Source: Erythrobacter litoralis HTCC2594 (GTDB lineage: Bacteria > Pseudomonadota > Alphaproteobacteria > Sphingomonadales > Sphingomonadaceae). Taken from it: a stretch of DNA of 64,000 bases. Position numbers and translations under genes: made by a program. This document shows, in pieces, positions 34,118 to 41,792 of this stretch (position 1 is the first letter of the stretch; each line of letters opens with the position of its first letter). The DNA lies in the NCBI RefSeq assembly GCF_000013005.1, contig NC_007722.1:1555501-1619500 (forward strand), read 5' to 3'. The notes under the pieces were generated by a model, which saw only the letters and a list, made by a program, of their open reading frames with translations, was not told the origin of the DNA and did not search any database.

Positions 34118-34274
34118 GGGGCGTCCGGCTCTTGAATCGGATGCCCCTGATACCGACATTGGTATTGTCTGGGTGGGCACCCCCCTCATCGCCCGCCCGG
34201 ATAGTGCGCTCAGGCGCACTTCCTCCCTGAACCTTGGCCACCTCGTGCAAACTCCAGCGCGAGGTGGTTTTTTC
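34118..34274 (+). ncRNA. candidate structured small RNA or 3'-UTR-derived sRNA downstream of sapC
   Basis: Five hairpins follow one another with little single-stranded DNA between them: 34118-34147 (10 bp), 34149-34166 (ATACC/GGTAT), 34171-34198 (8 bp), 34203-34220 (perfect AGTGCGC/GCGCACT with TCAG loop), then a terminator. Between the fourth hairpin and the terminator lies an open CTTCCTCCCTGAACCTTGG. It contains CCTCC, complementary to the Shine-Dalgarno, as in alphaproteobacterial anti-SD sRNAs. No Rfam family was recognised by eye. Expression and 5' end are inferred. Confidence 0.4.
34238..34274 (+). terminator. rho-independent terminator after sapC
   Basis: CCACCTCG (34238-34245) and CGAGGTGG (34260-34267) pair perfectly, followed by TTTTTT. 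A very clear intrinsic terminator. Confidence 0.88.
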
Positions 34275-34312
34275 GTTTCAGGCTTAGCGTTTACCGGCGA
34301 GAACTAGCGCCG

Positions 34313-35257
34313 TCACTCGGCGGCGAGCGGCAGGCCATGATCGCGCGCAGGGGGTACGACTTCTGCAGCCAGGGTCTGGACCAGCCCGGCGAGCATTCGC
34401 GCCAAAGCCGGCAGACGCGCACTCGGCTCCTCATGCCGCGCATCGAGATAGAGCGAGCGGCAGATCTCCAGTTGCATGGCGTGGATGCCGACCGAAGGCT
34501 TGCCATGTCGATCCAGCACGTAACCCCCGGCATACGGCCGGTTGTGCGCCACTCGCCGACCCTGTTGCCCGAGAAAATGCAATGCTGCGGCCGTCAGGCT
34601 GCCGTGAGACGATGCGCCGAAGCGGTCGCCGATTACGAATTCGGCCGGCTTGTCGTCGGGGTGGCGCTTTTTGAGTGGCGGCATCGAATGCAGGTCCAGC
34701 AACAGCGCCGCACCCCAGCGCCGCCGCAGGTGCGATAGCGTATCGGCGACAGCCCTGTGATAGGGTTCGTGAATCGTTTCGACCCTGGCATCCAGATCGG
34801 CCTGCGTCAGCCGATCGCGCCAGATCTCGCCCAATCCGTGCAGGCGGCGGGGGACCAGGCCGAGCCCACTGCGCGCGCGGCGATTTGCGCGGGAGTTCCC
34901 TCGCCCCCTGTCACGCGCTCCGGCGACCATCGACCAGTCCATGTCATCCGGCGCACGGTTCAGATCGAGCATCGCCCTCGGCGCATATGCGACGATGAGC
35001 GGCGCATCGGTTTCGGCAACGATCGCTTCTGCAAGCCTGTCGACCATACGGTCTTCCAGCCGCTTCATCGCATATTCGGGACTGCGCATGCGCTGGCGGA
35101 TCGATTCGGGATACACCCTGCCGGCGTGCGGCACTGCAATCAGAACCGGTAATTCAGGTTTTTCAGAAACTTGTGCACGATAGGCAGGATGTGCCGAACC
35201 CGGGATCGTGGGAATGTCCGGCGCTTCGGGCGCCTCACTTGCTGTGTCAGTCACCAT
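34313..35257 (-). CDS. N-formylglutamate amidohydrolase family protein
   Basis: A 314-residue hydrolase. The motif VLIAVPHAGRVYPESI, the DLHSMPPL zinc segment and the EICRSLYLD tail fit the FGase family (PF05013), which ends histidine degradation by releasing formate and glutamate. No hut genes are nearby, so the substrate may differ. It reads divergently from cpdR across about 95 bases. An FGase-like gene beside cpdR is common in alphaproteobacteria (from memory). The ATG at 35257 is chosen because further upstream codons run into the cpdR promoter and coding region. Confidence 0.83.
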   Translation of the reverse strand: MVTDTASEAPEAPDIPTIPGSAHPAYRAQVSEKPELPVLIAVPHAGRVYPESIRQRMRSPEYAMKRLEDRMVDRLAEAIVAETDAPLIVAYAPRAMLDLNRAPDDMDWSMVAGARDRGRGNSRANRRARSGLGLVPRRLHGLGEIWRDRLTQADLDARVETIHEPYHRAVADTLSHLRRRWGAALLLDLHSMPPLKKRHPDDKPAEFVIGDRFGASSHGSLTAAALHFLGQQGRRVAHNRPYAGGYVLDRHGKPSVGIHAMQLEICRSLYLDARHEEPSARLPALARMLAGLVQTLAAEVVPPARDHGLPLAAE

Positions 35258-35353
35258 TGCTACCGTGCTGGACGGGAAATCAACCTGTGTCAAAGCAGGC
35301 CGGATGCGGCAAAGCCAAAGATTTCTTAAGCGATCTGGGCTAAAGGCAGCGCC

Positions 35354-35746
35354 ATGGAACAACACAACAGCTCGCGTCGCATCCTGCTGGCAGAAGACGA
35401 GGAGGCCATGCGGACCTATCTCGCCAAGGCGCTCGAAAACGCCGGGTACGATGTGGTCGCGGTCGATCGCGGTACGGCCGCGGTGCCGAAACTTGAATCC
35501 CAGCATTTCGACCTGCTTCTGTCGGACATCGTCATGCCGGAAATGGACGGCATCGAGCTGGCGCAACGCTGCAACGAGGTCAGCCCGCATACCAAGGTGA
35601 TGTTCATTACCGGCTTCGCAGCAGTTTCGCTCAAGGCGAGCAAGGATCAGCCGCGTGCCAAGGTGCTATCGAAACCATTCCACCTGCGCGATCTGGTGAT
35701 GGAAGTGGACCGCGTTTTCGAGGAACGCGAACAAGCCACGGTCTGA
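35354..35746 (+). CDS. cpdR: CpdR-like cell-cycle response regulator
   Basis: A 130-residue single-domain receiver. The start RRILLAEDEEAMRTYLAKAL closely follows CpdR, with acidic residues E14-D15-E16, phospho-acceptor D58 in LLLSDIVMPEMDG and the lysine in VLSKPFHL. In Caulobacter, unphosphorylated CpdR guides ClpXP to destroy CtrA and other proteins; CckA-ChpT phosphorylates it. The cckA gene lies 11 kb downstream in this window. The divergent arrangement with the FGase gene and a leader of about 95 bases suggest independent control. Confidence 0.9.
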   Translation: MEQHNSSRRILLAEDEEAMRTYLAKALENAGYDVVAVDRGTAAVPKLESQHFDLLLSDIVMPEMDGIELAQRCNEVSPHTKVMFITGFAAVSLKASKDQPRAKVLSKPFHLRDLVMEVDRVFEEREQATV

Positions 35747-35840
35747 CCCGCGTTTAGGTCTTGCACCTGCCGGAAGGCGTCGCTAAATGCCGCGCCTTGC
35801 CGGACACGGTCCCGACCGAGACATGGCATTCCGATGGTTC

Positions 35841-35915
35841 GGGCGTATAGCTCAGTGGTAGAGCACTGTATTGACATTGCAGGGGTCGGAAGTTCAACTC
35901 TTCCTACGCCCACCA
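35841..35915 (+). tRNA. tRNA-Val (anticodon GAC), CCA encoded
   Basis: The acceptor stem GGGCGTA/TACGCCC, D stem GCTC/GAGC, anticodon stem CTGTA/TGCAG around TTGACAT (anticodon GAC, valine GUC/GUU codons) and T stem GGAAG/CTTCC all pair. The 3' CCA is encoded. A terminator follows within 11 bases. Confidence 0.96.
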
Positions 35916-35925
35916 TCGAAGAAAG

Positions 35926-35950
35926 GCCCGCCACTTGGTGGGCTTTTTCG
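35926..35950 (+). terminator. rho-independent terminator after tRNA-Val
   Basis: GCCCGCC (35926-35932) pairs with GGTGGGC (35937-35943) around an ACTT loop, followed by TTTTTCG. It should end the tRNA transcript before the next gene. Confidence 0.85.
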
Positions 35951-35993
35951 TTTTTGACCCGGACCGAATGGTGCTCCCGCCCGTTGAGATCGC

Positions 35994-36689
35994 ATGAGCA
36001 AAACCCTCCTTTTATTCGGCGCGAGCGGGGGCACCGGTCGCGAAATTCTCGCGCAGGCGCTCGATCGCGGCTGGAAGGTGCGCGGCGCCGAGCGAGATTT
36101 TCCTGACGGTTTCTGCGACCATTCGGATTTCGAGCCGCGAGCGGTTGACCTGCTCGATGACGATCTTGGCGATGTGGTCGAAGGCGTAGATGCCGTTATC
36201 TCGGCCATCGGCCTGGGGCGCGATCCGCGAACACTGCTCGATCCGCCACCGCTTTATACCGAGGGTACGCGCAATATATGCATCGCGATGCGCGGGGCCG
36301 GCGTACGCCGGCTGCTCGCCATTTCCGCTGCCTTTGCCGACCCGAATGTCACTATCCCGGCGTGGTTCGAAGCCTCGATCGCACCGCTTTCGCGCATTTT
36401 CAGCCAGATGGCCAATATGGAGATGCTGCTGGGCAGGGAGCCGGATATCGACTGGACGGCTGTCCGCCCGGGCTGGTTGCTCGACAGACCGCATACGGGA
36501 GAGTTCAAGACCGCGATGAACGACCTGCCCGAAGGCACGTTGCGTACCCGCCGCGCCGATCTGGCTCATTTCATGCTCGATTGCGTTGAACACGACCTGC
36601 ACGTGCGCGCAAAACCATTTGTCGCTGCGCCGGAAGAGGAAGACCTCGAAGCGCCCGCCGCACTGGTCGAGGAGCTTTTGCCCGCCTGA
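35994..36689 (+). CDS. NAD(P)-binding atypical SDR (NmrA/YwnB-like) protein
   Basis: A 231-residue Rossmann-fold protein. The start KTLLLFGASGGTGREILAQAL holds the GxxGxxG dinucleotide site, and GVDAVISAIG and RRLLAISA are typical of NmrA-like or NAD(P)H-binding family members. The catalytic YxxxK of classical SDRs is not seen, so it may be a redox sensor or reductase of unknown substrate. It starts about 45 bases after the tRNA terminator. Confidence 0.8.
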   Translation: MSKTLLLFGASGGTGREILAQALDRGWKVRGAERDFPDGFCDHSDFEPRAVDLLDDDLGDVVEGVDAVISAIGLGRDPRTLLDPPPLYTEGTRNICIAMRGAGVRRLLAISAAFADPNVTIPAWFEASIAPLSRIFSQMANMEMLLGREPDIDWTAVRPGWLLDRPHTGEFKTAMNDLPEGTLRTRRADLAHFMLDCVEHDLHVRAKPFVAAPEEEDLEAPAALVEELLPA

Positions 36690-36789
36690 TTGCACGCGGC
36701 GGCAGAAAGCCGCGTTCCCTTGCGCGAACGTCCGCCTCTGCTAAAGCGCGCCCAACTTTGAAACTCCCCAAGAGAGGCAACAGGCAGAC

Positions 36790-38010
36790 ATGCAGAAAAT
36801 CCAGGTCAAGAACCCGGTCGTCGAGCTCGATGGCGACGAAATGACGAAGATCATCTGGCAGTGGATCCGCGAGCGGCTGATCCTGCCCTATCTCGATGTG
36901 GACCTGAGGTATTACGACCTCTCGATCGAAAGTCGCGACGAAACCGACGACCAGATCACCGTGGATGCCGCCAACGCGATCAAGGAACACGGCGTCGGCG
37001 TCAAATGCGCTACCATCACGCCGGACGAAGCCCGCGTCGAAGAATTCGATCTCAAGAAAATGTGGGTCAGCCCCAACGGCACAATCCGCAATATCCTGGG
37101 CGGCGTGGTCTTCCGCGAGCCGATCGTGATCGACAACGTGCCGCGGCTCGTCCCCGGCTGGACCGACCCTATCGTCGTCGGTCGCCATGCATTCGGTGAC
37201 CAGTATCGCGCCAAGGACACGCTTATCCCCGGCCCGGGCAAGCTTCGCCTCGTCTTCGAAGGTGCGGACGGCGAGAACATCGACATCGACGTTTTCGAGT
37301 TCGAAAGCTCCGGCGTCGCCATGGCGATGTACAATCTCGACCAGTCGATCCGCGACTTTGCCCGCGCCAGCATGAACTACGGTCTGGATCGCGGATGGCC
37401 AGTCTATCTCTCGACCAAGAACACCATCCTCAAGAAGTACGATGGCCGTTTCAAGGACCTGTTCGAGGAAATCTACGAAGCCGAATTCAAGGACAAGTTC
37501 GAGAAGGCCGGCATCCATTACGAGCACCGCCTGATCGACGACATGGTGGCCGCTGCCATGAAGTGGAACGGCAAGTTCGTATGGGCGTGCAAGAACTACG
37601 ACGGCGACGTCCAGTCGGACACCGTTGCGCAGGGCTTCGGGTCGCTCGGCCTGATGACTTCGGTACTGATGACGCCTGACGGCAAGACCGTCGAAGCGGA
37701 AGCCGCCCACGGCACGGTCACGCGCCACTATCGCCAGCACCAGCAGGGCAAGGCGACTTCGACGAACCCGATCGCATCGATCTTCGCCTGGACCCGCGGC
37801 CTGATGTATCGCGGCAAGTTCGACGACACGCCCGATGTCGTGCGTTTCGCCGAAACGCTCGAGCGTGTCTGCATTGAGACAGTCGAAAGCGGCAACATGA
37901 CGAAGGACCTGGCGCTGCTGATCGGCCCGAACCAGAACTGGCTCACTACCGAGCAGTTCTTCGAGGCCATCGTGACCAATCTCGAGAAAGAGATGGCGAA
38001 CTGGAGTTGA
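36790..38010 (+). CDS. icd: NADP-dependent isocitrate dehydrogenase
   Basis: Oxidises isocitrate to 2-oxoglutarate with NADPH formation in the TCA cycle. It has 406 residues of the eukaryote-like homodimeric class. The start [24 protein letters not shown], the substrate site [16 protein letters not shown] with SPNGTIRN, the basic [15 protein letters not shown] segment and [10 protein letters not shown] near the NADP site are all diagnostic. The gene is monocistronic with GAGAGG before its ATG. Confidence 0.96.
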   Translation: MQKIQVKNPVVELDGDEMTKIIWQWIRERLILPYLDVDLRYYDLSIESRDETDDQITVDAANAIKEHGVGVKCATITPDEARVEEFDLKKMWVSPNGTIRNILGGVVFREPIVIDNVPRLVPGWTDPIVVGRHAFGDQYRAKDTLIPGPGKLRLVFEGADGENIDIDVFEFESSGVAMAMYNLDQSIRDFARASMNYGLDRGWPVYLSTKNTILKKYDGRFKDLFEEIYEAEFKDKFEKAGIHYEHRLIDDMVAAAMKWNGKFVWACKNYDGDVQSDTVAQGFGSLGLMTSVLMTPDGKTVEAEAAHGTVTRHYRQHQQGKATSTNPIASIFAWTRGLMYRGKFDDTPDVVRFAETLERVCIETVESGNMTKDLALLIGPNQNWLTTEQFFEAIVTNLEKEMANWS

Positions 38011-38101
38011 GCTTCGGAACGCCAGGAACTTCCCAGCATGATCCAAGGGCGGCTTGCAACGGCGGGTCGCCCCTTGTGATTCCGGGCGCTATCACACCAC
38101 C

Positions 38102-39736
38102 ATGACCGATAACCGCACCAAGGCGCGCCTCGAGATCAGGCAGGCCGAACTCAAGGATGTACGCGCGATCGCCGACCTCGTGCGGCGCGTGTATGACGAT
38201 ATGCCGGCCTATACCCATGGCGAGATTCGTGGGCAGTTGAACAATTATCCCGAAGGCTGCTTCGTCGCCAAGCTCGACGGCAAGCTGGTGGGCTATTGTG
38301 CCTCGATGCGATTATCGGAACGTGTCGCCTTCTCCAACCACACCTGGGACGAGGTAACCGGCAACGGCTTCGGCAGCCGCCACAATGCCAAGGGCGACTG
38401 GCTTTACGGTTATGAAATGTGCGTCGATCCCAAGACGCGCGGTACCCGCATTGGTCGGCGACTCTACGAGGAGCGCCGCGCCTTGGCCGAGCGGCTGGAT
38501 CTGACCGGAATAGTCTTCGGCGGGCGCATGCCGGGTTTCGCGCGCGCGACCCGCCGCAAGCGCAACCGCGCCGAAACGCCGCAGGACTATCTCGACATGC
38601 TGTTGCAAGGAAAATTGCATGACCCTGTCCTGCGCTTCCAGCTTGCCAATGGTTTCGAGCCGGAGGGCGTGCTCGAGAATTATCTGCCGGAAGACAAGGC
38701 GTCCAAGGCCAATGCCGTACGCATGGTGTGGCGCAATCCCTATGTCGACAGCGATTCCCCGCCCAAGCACCGCGTGCCGCGCGATGTCGAAAGCGTGCGT
38801 ATCGCCACCTGCCAGTTGCAGGCGCGCGCCGTGGCAAACTTCGACGAATTCATGCGTCAAATCGAATATTTCGTCGACGTTGCAGCGGACTACGAAGCGG
38901 ACTTCATAGTCTTTCCGGAGCTCTTCACGCTGATGCTGCTTTCGGCAGAAGAGAAGGAGCTGGGTCCTGCCGAATCGATCGAGGCTCTCAGCCGCTACAC
39001 GCCGCGCCTGCGCACGCGGCTCAGCGAGATGGCGCTCAATTTCAACATCAACATCATCGGCGGATCGCATCCCACCCGGATGGAAGACGGCGACATCCAC
39101 AATGTCGCCTATGTCTGCCTGCGCGACGGTTCGGTCCACGCGCAAGAGAAGATCCACCCGACGCCGAACGAAGCCTATTGGTGGAATATCAAGGGCGGCG
39201 ACAGCATCGATGCGATCCAGACCGACTGCGGCCCGATTGGCGTCCTCATCTGCTACGATTCCGAGTTTCCCGAGCTTGCCCGCCGCTTGACGGACGAAGG
39301 CGCGCGGATCATCTTCGTGCCTTTCTGCACCGACAGTCGCCAGGGCTACATGCGGGTGCGCTATTGCGCGCAGGCCCGCGCGATCGAGAACCAGTGTTAT
39401 GTCGTGATGAGCGGCAATGTCGGCAACCTGCCGAATGTCGCCAACATGGACATCCAGTATGCGCAAAGCTGCATCCTGACTCCGTGCGACTTTCCGTTCG
39501 CACGCGACGGCATCGCGGCGGAGGCGAGCGAGAACGTCGAAACCCTCACCATCAGCGACGTCAATCTCGCCGATCTCAGTTGGGCGCGCGCGGAAGGGAC
39601 CGTGCAAAATCTCGCCGACCGTCGCTTCGATCTCTACCAGATCGAGTGGGACAAACGTGTGGGCCAGGTTTCGGGCCGGATCGGCGAGGACAGCGAAGCA
39701 CCATCGGCAGGGCCGCACGGCGGTCGTGGAGGATAG
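38102..39736 (+). CDS. GNAT acetyltransferase-nitrilase (carbon-nitrogen hydrolase) fusion
   Basis: A 544-residue two-domain protein. Residues about 10-215 are a GNAT-like domain (LEIRQAELKDVRAIADLVRR and MCVDPKTRGTRIGRRLYEER, the acetyl-CoA loop). Residues about 235-520 are a nitrilase-superfamily amidase with the catalytic triad Glu in FIVFPELF, Lys in AQEKIHPTPNE and Cys in VLICYDSEFPELARRL. The domain order suggests acyl transfer and hydrolysis of an amide on one substrate, but no substrate is known to me. It follows icd by about 90 bases. Confidence 0.87.
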   Translation: MTDNRTKARLEIRQAELKDVRAIADLVRRVYDDMPAYTHGEIRGQLNNYPEGCFVAKLDGKLVGYCASMRLSERVAFSNHTWDEVTGNGFGSRHNAKGDWLYGYEMCVDPKTRGTRIGRRLYEERRALAERLDLTGIVFGGRMPGFARATRRKRNRAETPQDYLDMLLQGKLHDPVLRFQLANGFEPEGVLENYLPEDKASKANAVRMVWRNPYVDSDSPPKHRVPRDVESVRIATCQLQARAVANFDEFMRQIEYFVDVAADYEADFIVFPELFTLMLLSAEEKELGPAESIEALSRYTPRLRTRLSEMALNFNINIIGGSHPTRMEDGDIHNVAYVCLRDGSVHAQEKIHPTPNEAYWWNIKGGDSIDAIQTDCGPIGVLICYDSEFPELARRLTDEGARIIFVPFCTDSRQGYMRVRYCAQARAIENQCYVVMSGNVGNLPNVANMDIQYAQSCILTPCDFPFARDGIAAEASENVETLTISDVNLADLSWARAEGTVQNLADRRFDLYQIEWDKRVGQVSGRIGEDSEAPSAGPHGGRGG

Positions 39737-39782
39737 GCCATTCGCGACGTGACCTGTTCGGCAGGCGCGCTATAGGGGGTGC

Positions 39783-41543
39783 ATGGCCGGTGAACTCTCC
39801 CCCTCCCCGATTTTGCAGGACGCGCTCGTAATCCTTGGTGCGGCGGGGATCGTCATTCCGGTCTTCACCCGTTTCAAGATAACGCCGGTCATCGGTTTCA
39901 TCCTGATCGGCGTGCTGGTCGGGCCATTCGGCCTTGGCGCATGGGTCTACGAATACGACTGGCTCGAATACATAACGATATCCGATCCCGAAGGGCTCGA
40001 TCCCTTCGCGGAGTTCGGCATCATATTGCTGTTGTTCGCGATCGGACTGGAATTGTCCTTCAAGCGATTGTGGACGTTGCGAAAGCTGGTGTTCGGACTT
40101 GGCGCGATGGAACTGCTGGTGATCGGCACCTGTGCCGCTGCGGTCTTGGCCATGATGGGGCAGTATTGGGTCGGTGCGCTGGCCTTGGGATTCGCTCTCG
40201 CCTTCTCCTCGACCGCGATCGTCCTCCCGATCTCCGGCACGAAGACTCCGGTCGGCCGCGCGGCGCTCTCCATGCTGCTGTTCGAAGATATCATGATCGT
40301 CCCGATCGTGTTTATCCTTGGTGCTCTCGCGCCCTTCGCGCAGAGCGACGGTGTCACCGGCCTTGTCGATACATTATGGCAGGGTGGATTGGTGATCGTG
40401 GCCTTGCTGGTCCTCGGCCGGATCGCGCTGCCCCGTCTGTTCGCCCAGGCCGCGCGCACGAAGAGCCCCGAACTGTTTCTCGCCGCGTCCCTGCTGGTCG
40501 TAATCGGATCAAGCCTGGCAACCGGGGTTACCGGCCTTTCGCCGATTGTCGGCGCGTTGATCGCCGGCCTGCTGATCGCGGAAACCGAGTATCACGGCGA
40601 GGTCGAATCGATCATGGAGCCGTTCAAGGGACTGGCTCTGGGAATTTTCCTCATCACCGTTGGCATGAGTATCGATCTCGCCAGCATCTGGGACAACCTC
40701 TGGCCGATTCTCACCGCCGTCGTCCTGGTGCTCGTGTTCAAGGCGATTGTCACGGGCACGCTCCTGCGCCTGATGGGCGCACGTCGCAGCACTGCGGCCG
40801 AAACCGGCGTGCTGATGGCCAGCCCCTCGGAAACGACACTGATCGTGCTTTCGGCGGCGGGTTCGGCCATGCTGATCCAGCCCGGCACACAGCAATTCTG
40901 GCAGATCGTGACCGCCATCGGCCTCACGATCACACCTTTGCTCGCCATGCTGGGGCGCGTCATTGCACGGCGGGTCGAGCCGAACCCGTCGCTTGATGTC
41001 GGCGAAAGCGACGAGCCGCGCGTGATCATCATCGGCGTCGGGCGCGTCGGCATGCTTGTAGCGGACATGCTCGAAGCACACGAGCGCCCCTATGTCGCCA
41101 TCGATAGCAATGCCGACCTGATCGCCCGAGCCCGCCGCCGCGGCTATCGCGCCGTTTACGGAGATGCCGCGCGGGGCGATGCGCTCGACAAGCTTGGCGT
41201 GGAGAACTCACCCGCCGTGGTGTTGACCATGGACGAGCCCGTTCTAACCGACCGGCTGACCAGCAAATTGCGCAAGGCATATCCCGATCTGTTGATCGTC
41301 ACCCGCGCTCGTGACAGCCAGCATGCGGCCGATCTTTACCGAGCAGGCGCCAGCCACGCCGTGCCGGAGACGCTCGAAAGCTCGCTGCAGCTGTCCGAGG
41401 CGGTGCTCGCAGACATCGGTGTGCCCATGGGGCCGGTCATCGCATCGATCCATGCCAAGCGCGATGAGTTCCGCGACAAGATCCAGCGGGACGCAGGCCT
41501 TGCCGAACGACCGAAATTGCGCACGAGTTCGATCCAGGGGTGA
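39783..41543 (+). CDS. CPA2-family cation:proton antiporter with RCK (TrkA-N) domain
   Basis: A 586-residue membrane protein of the KefB/KefC/YbaL type. About 12 hydrophobic segments fill residues 10-390, with FAIGLELSFKRLW and SSTAIVLPI typical of the exchanger core. A cytosolic NAD-binding RCK domain (VIIIGVGRVGMLVADML) occupies about residues 415-530. It probably exchanges K+ or Na+ for H+, gated by nucleotide or glutathione adducts. The specific ion cannot be read. Confidence 0.87.
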   Translation: MAGELSPSPILQDALVILGAAGIVIPVFTRFKITPVIGFILIGVLVGPFGLGAWVYEYDWLEYITISDPEGLDPFAEFGIILLLFAIGLELSFKRLWTLRKLVFGLGAMELLVIGTCAAAVLAMMGQYWVGALALGFALAFSSTAIVLPISGTKTPVGRAALSMLLFEDIMIVPIVFILGALAPFAQSDGVTGLVDTLWQGGLVIVALLVLGRIALPRLFAQAARTKSPELFLAASLLVVIGSSLATGVTGLSPIVGALIAGLLIAETEYHGEVESIMEPFKGLALGIFLITVGMSIDLASIWDNLWPILTAVVLVLVFKAIVTGTLLRLMGARRSTAAETGVLMASPSETTLIVLSAAGSAMLIQPGTQQFWQIVTAIGLTITPLLAMLGRVIARRVEPNPSLDVGESDEPRVIIIGVGRVGMLVADMLEAHERPYVAIDSNADLIARARRRGYRAVYGDAARGDALDKLGVENSPAVVLTMDEPVLTDRLTSKLRKAYPDLLIVTRARDSQHAADLYRAGASHAVPETLESSLQLSEAVLADIGVPMGPVIASIHAKRDEFRDKIQRDAGLAERPKLRTSSIQG

Positions 41544-41582
41544 TTTCTCCGAACCTTTTCATGCGGCTGTGCGTTGGAAGGG

Positions 41583-41590
41583 AAAGGAGG
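41583..41590 (+). promoter_or_regulatory. strong Shine-Dalgarno AAAGGAGG for the 60-residue protein
   Basis: AAAGGAGG ends five bases before ATG at 41596, a near-perfect match to the 16S rRNA end, so the small gene is probably real and well translated. Confidence 0.7.
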
Positions 41591-41595
41591 ATTTT

Positions 41596-41778
41596 ATGGC
41601 CGACAAAACCGACCCCACCAAACCGATTTCGAATGACGAGAAGTTCAAGCCGCAAAATGTGAAGGGCCCGCTCAAGGATCAGGCGCCGACCGAAAAGCGC
41701 GGCAAGCCCGGCGATACCGAAGGATACGATATCGAACAGGGCTCGAGCGGAGTGACGAAAAAAACCCCCAGCGCCTGA
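41596..41778 (+). CDS. small disordered hydrophilic protein (60 residues)
   Basis: A short polar protein, MADKTDPTKPISNDEKF..., rich in Lys, Asp, Pro and Gly, with no hydrophobic segment and no cysteine, so probably intrinsically disordered. I recognise no family. Translation is supported by the best ribosome site in the window. It lies 52 bases after the antiporter gene and converges on alaS with seven bases between the two stops. Confidence 0.65.
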   Translation: MADKTDPTKPISNDEKFKPQNVKGPLKDQAPTEKRGKPGDTEGYDIEQGSSGVTKKTPSA

Positions 41779-41792
41779 TAGCGCATCAGGCG
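41772..41792. terminator. possible bidirectional terminator between the small gene and alaS
   Basis: CGCCTGAT and ATCAGGCG pair perfectly around AGCGC over the two converging stop codons. On the minus strand a run of seven T follows some bases later, so it may help end alaS. There is no immediate T tract. Confidence 0.4.

Noticed and set aside
34059..34250. 63-codon minus-strand frame in the sRNA region
   Set aside because: No ribosome site, no family resemblance, and it overlaps the 3' end of sapC.
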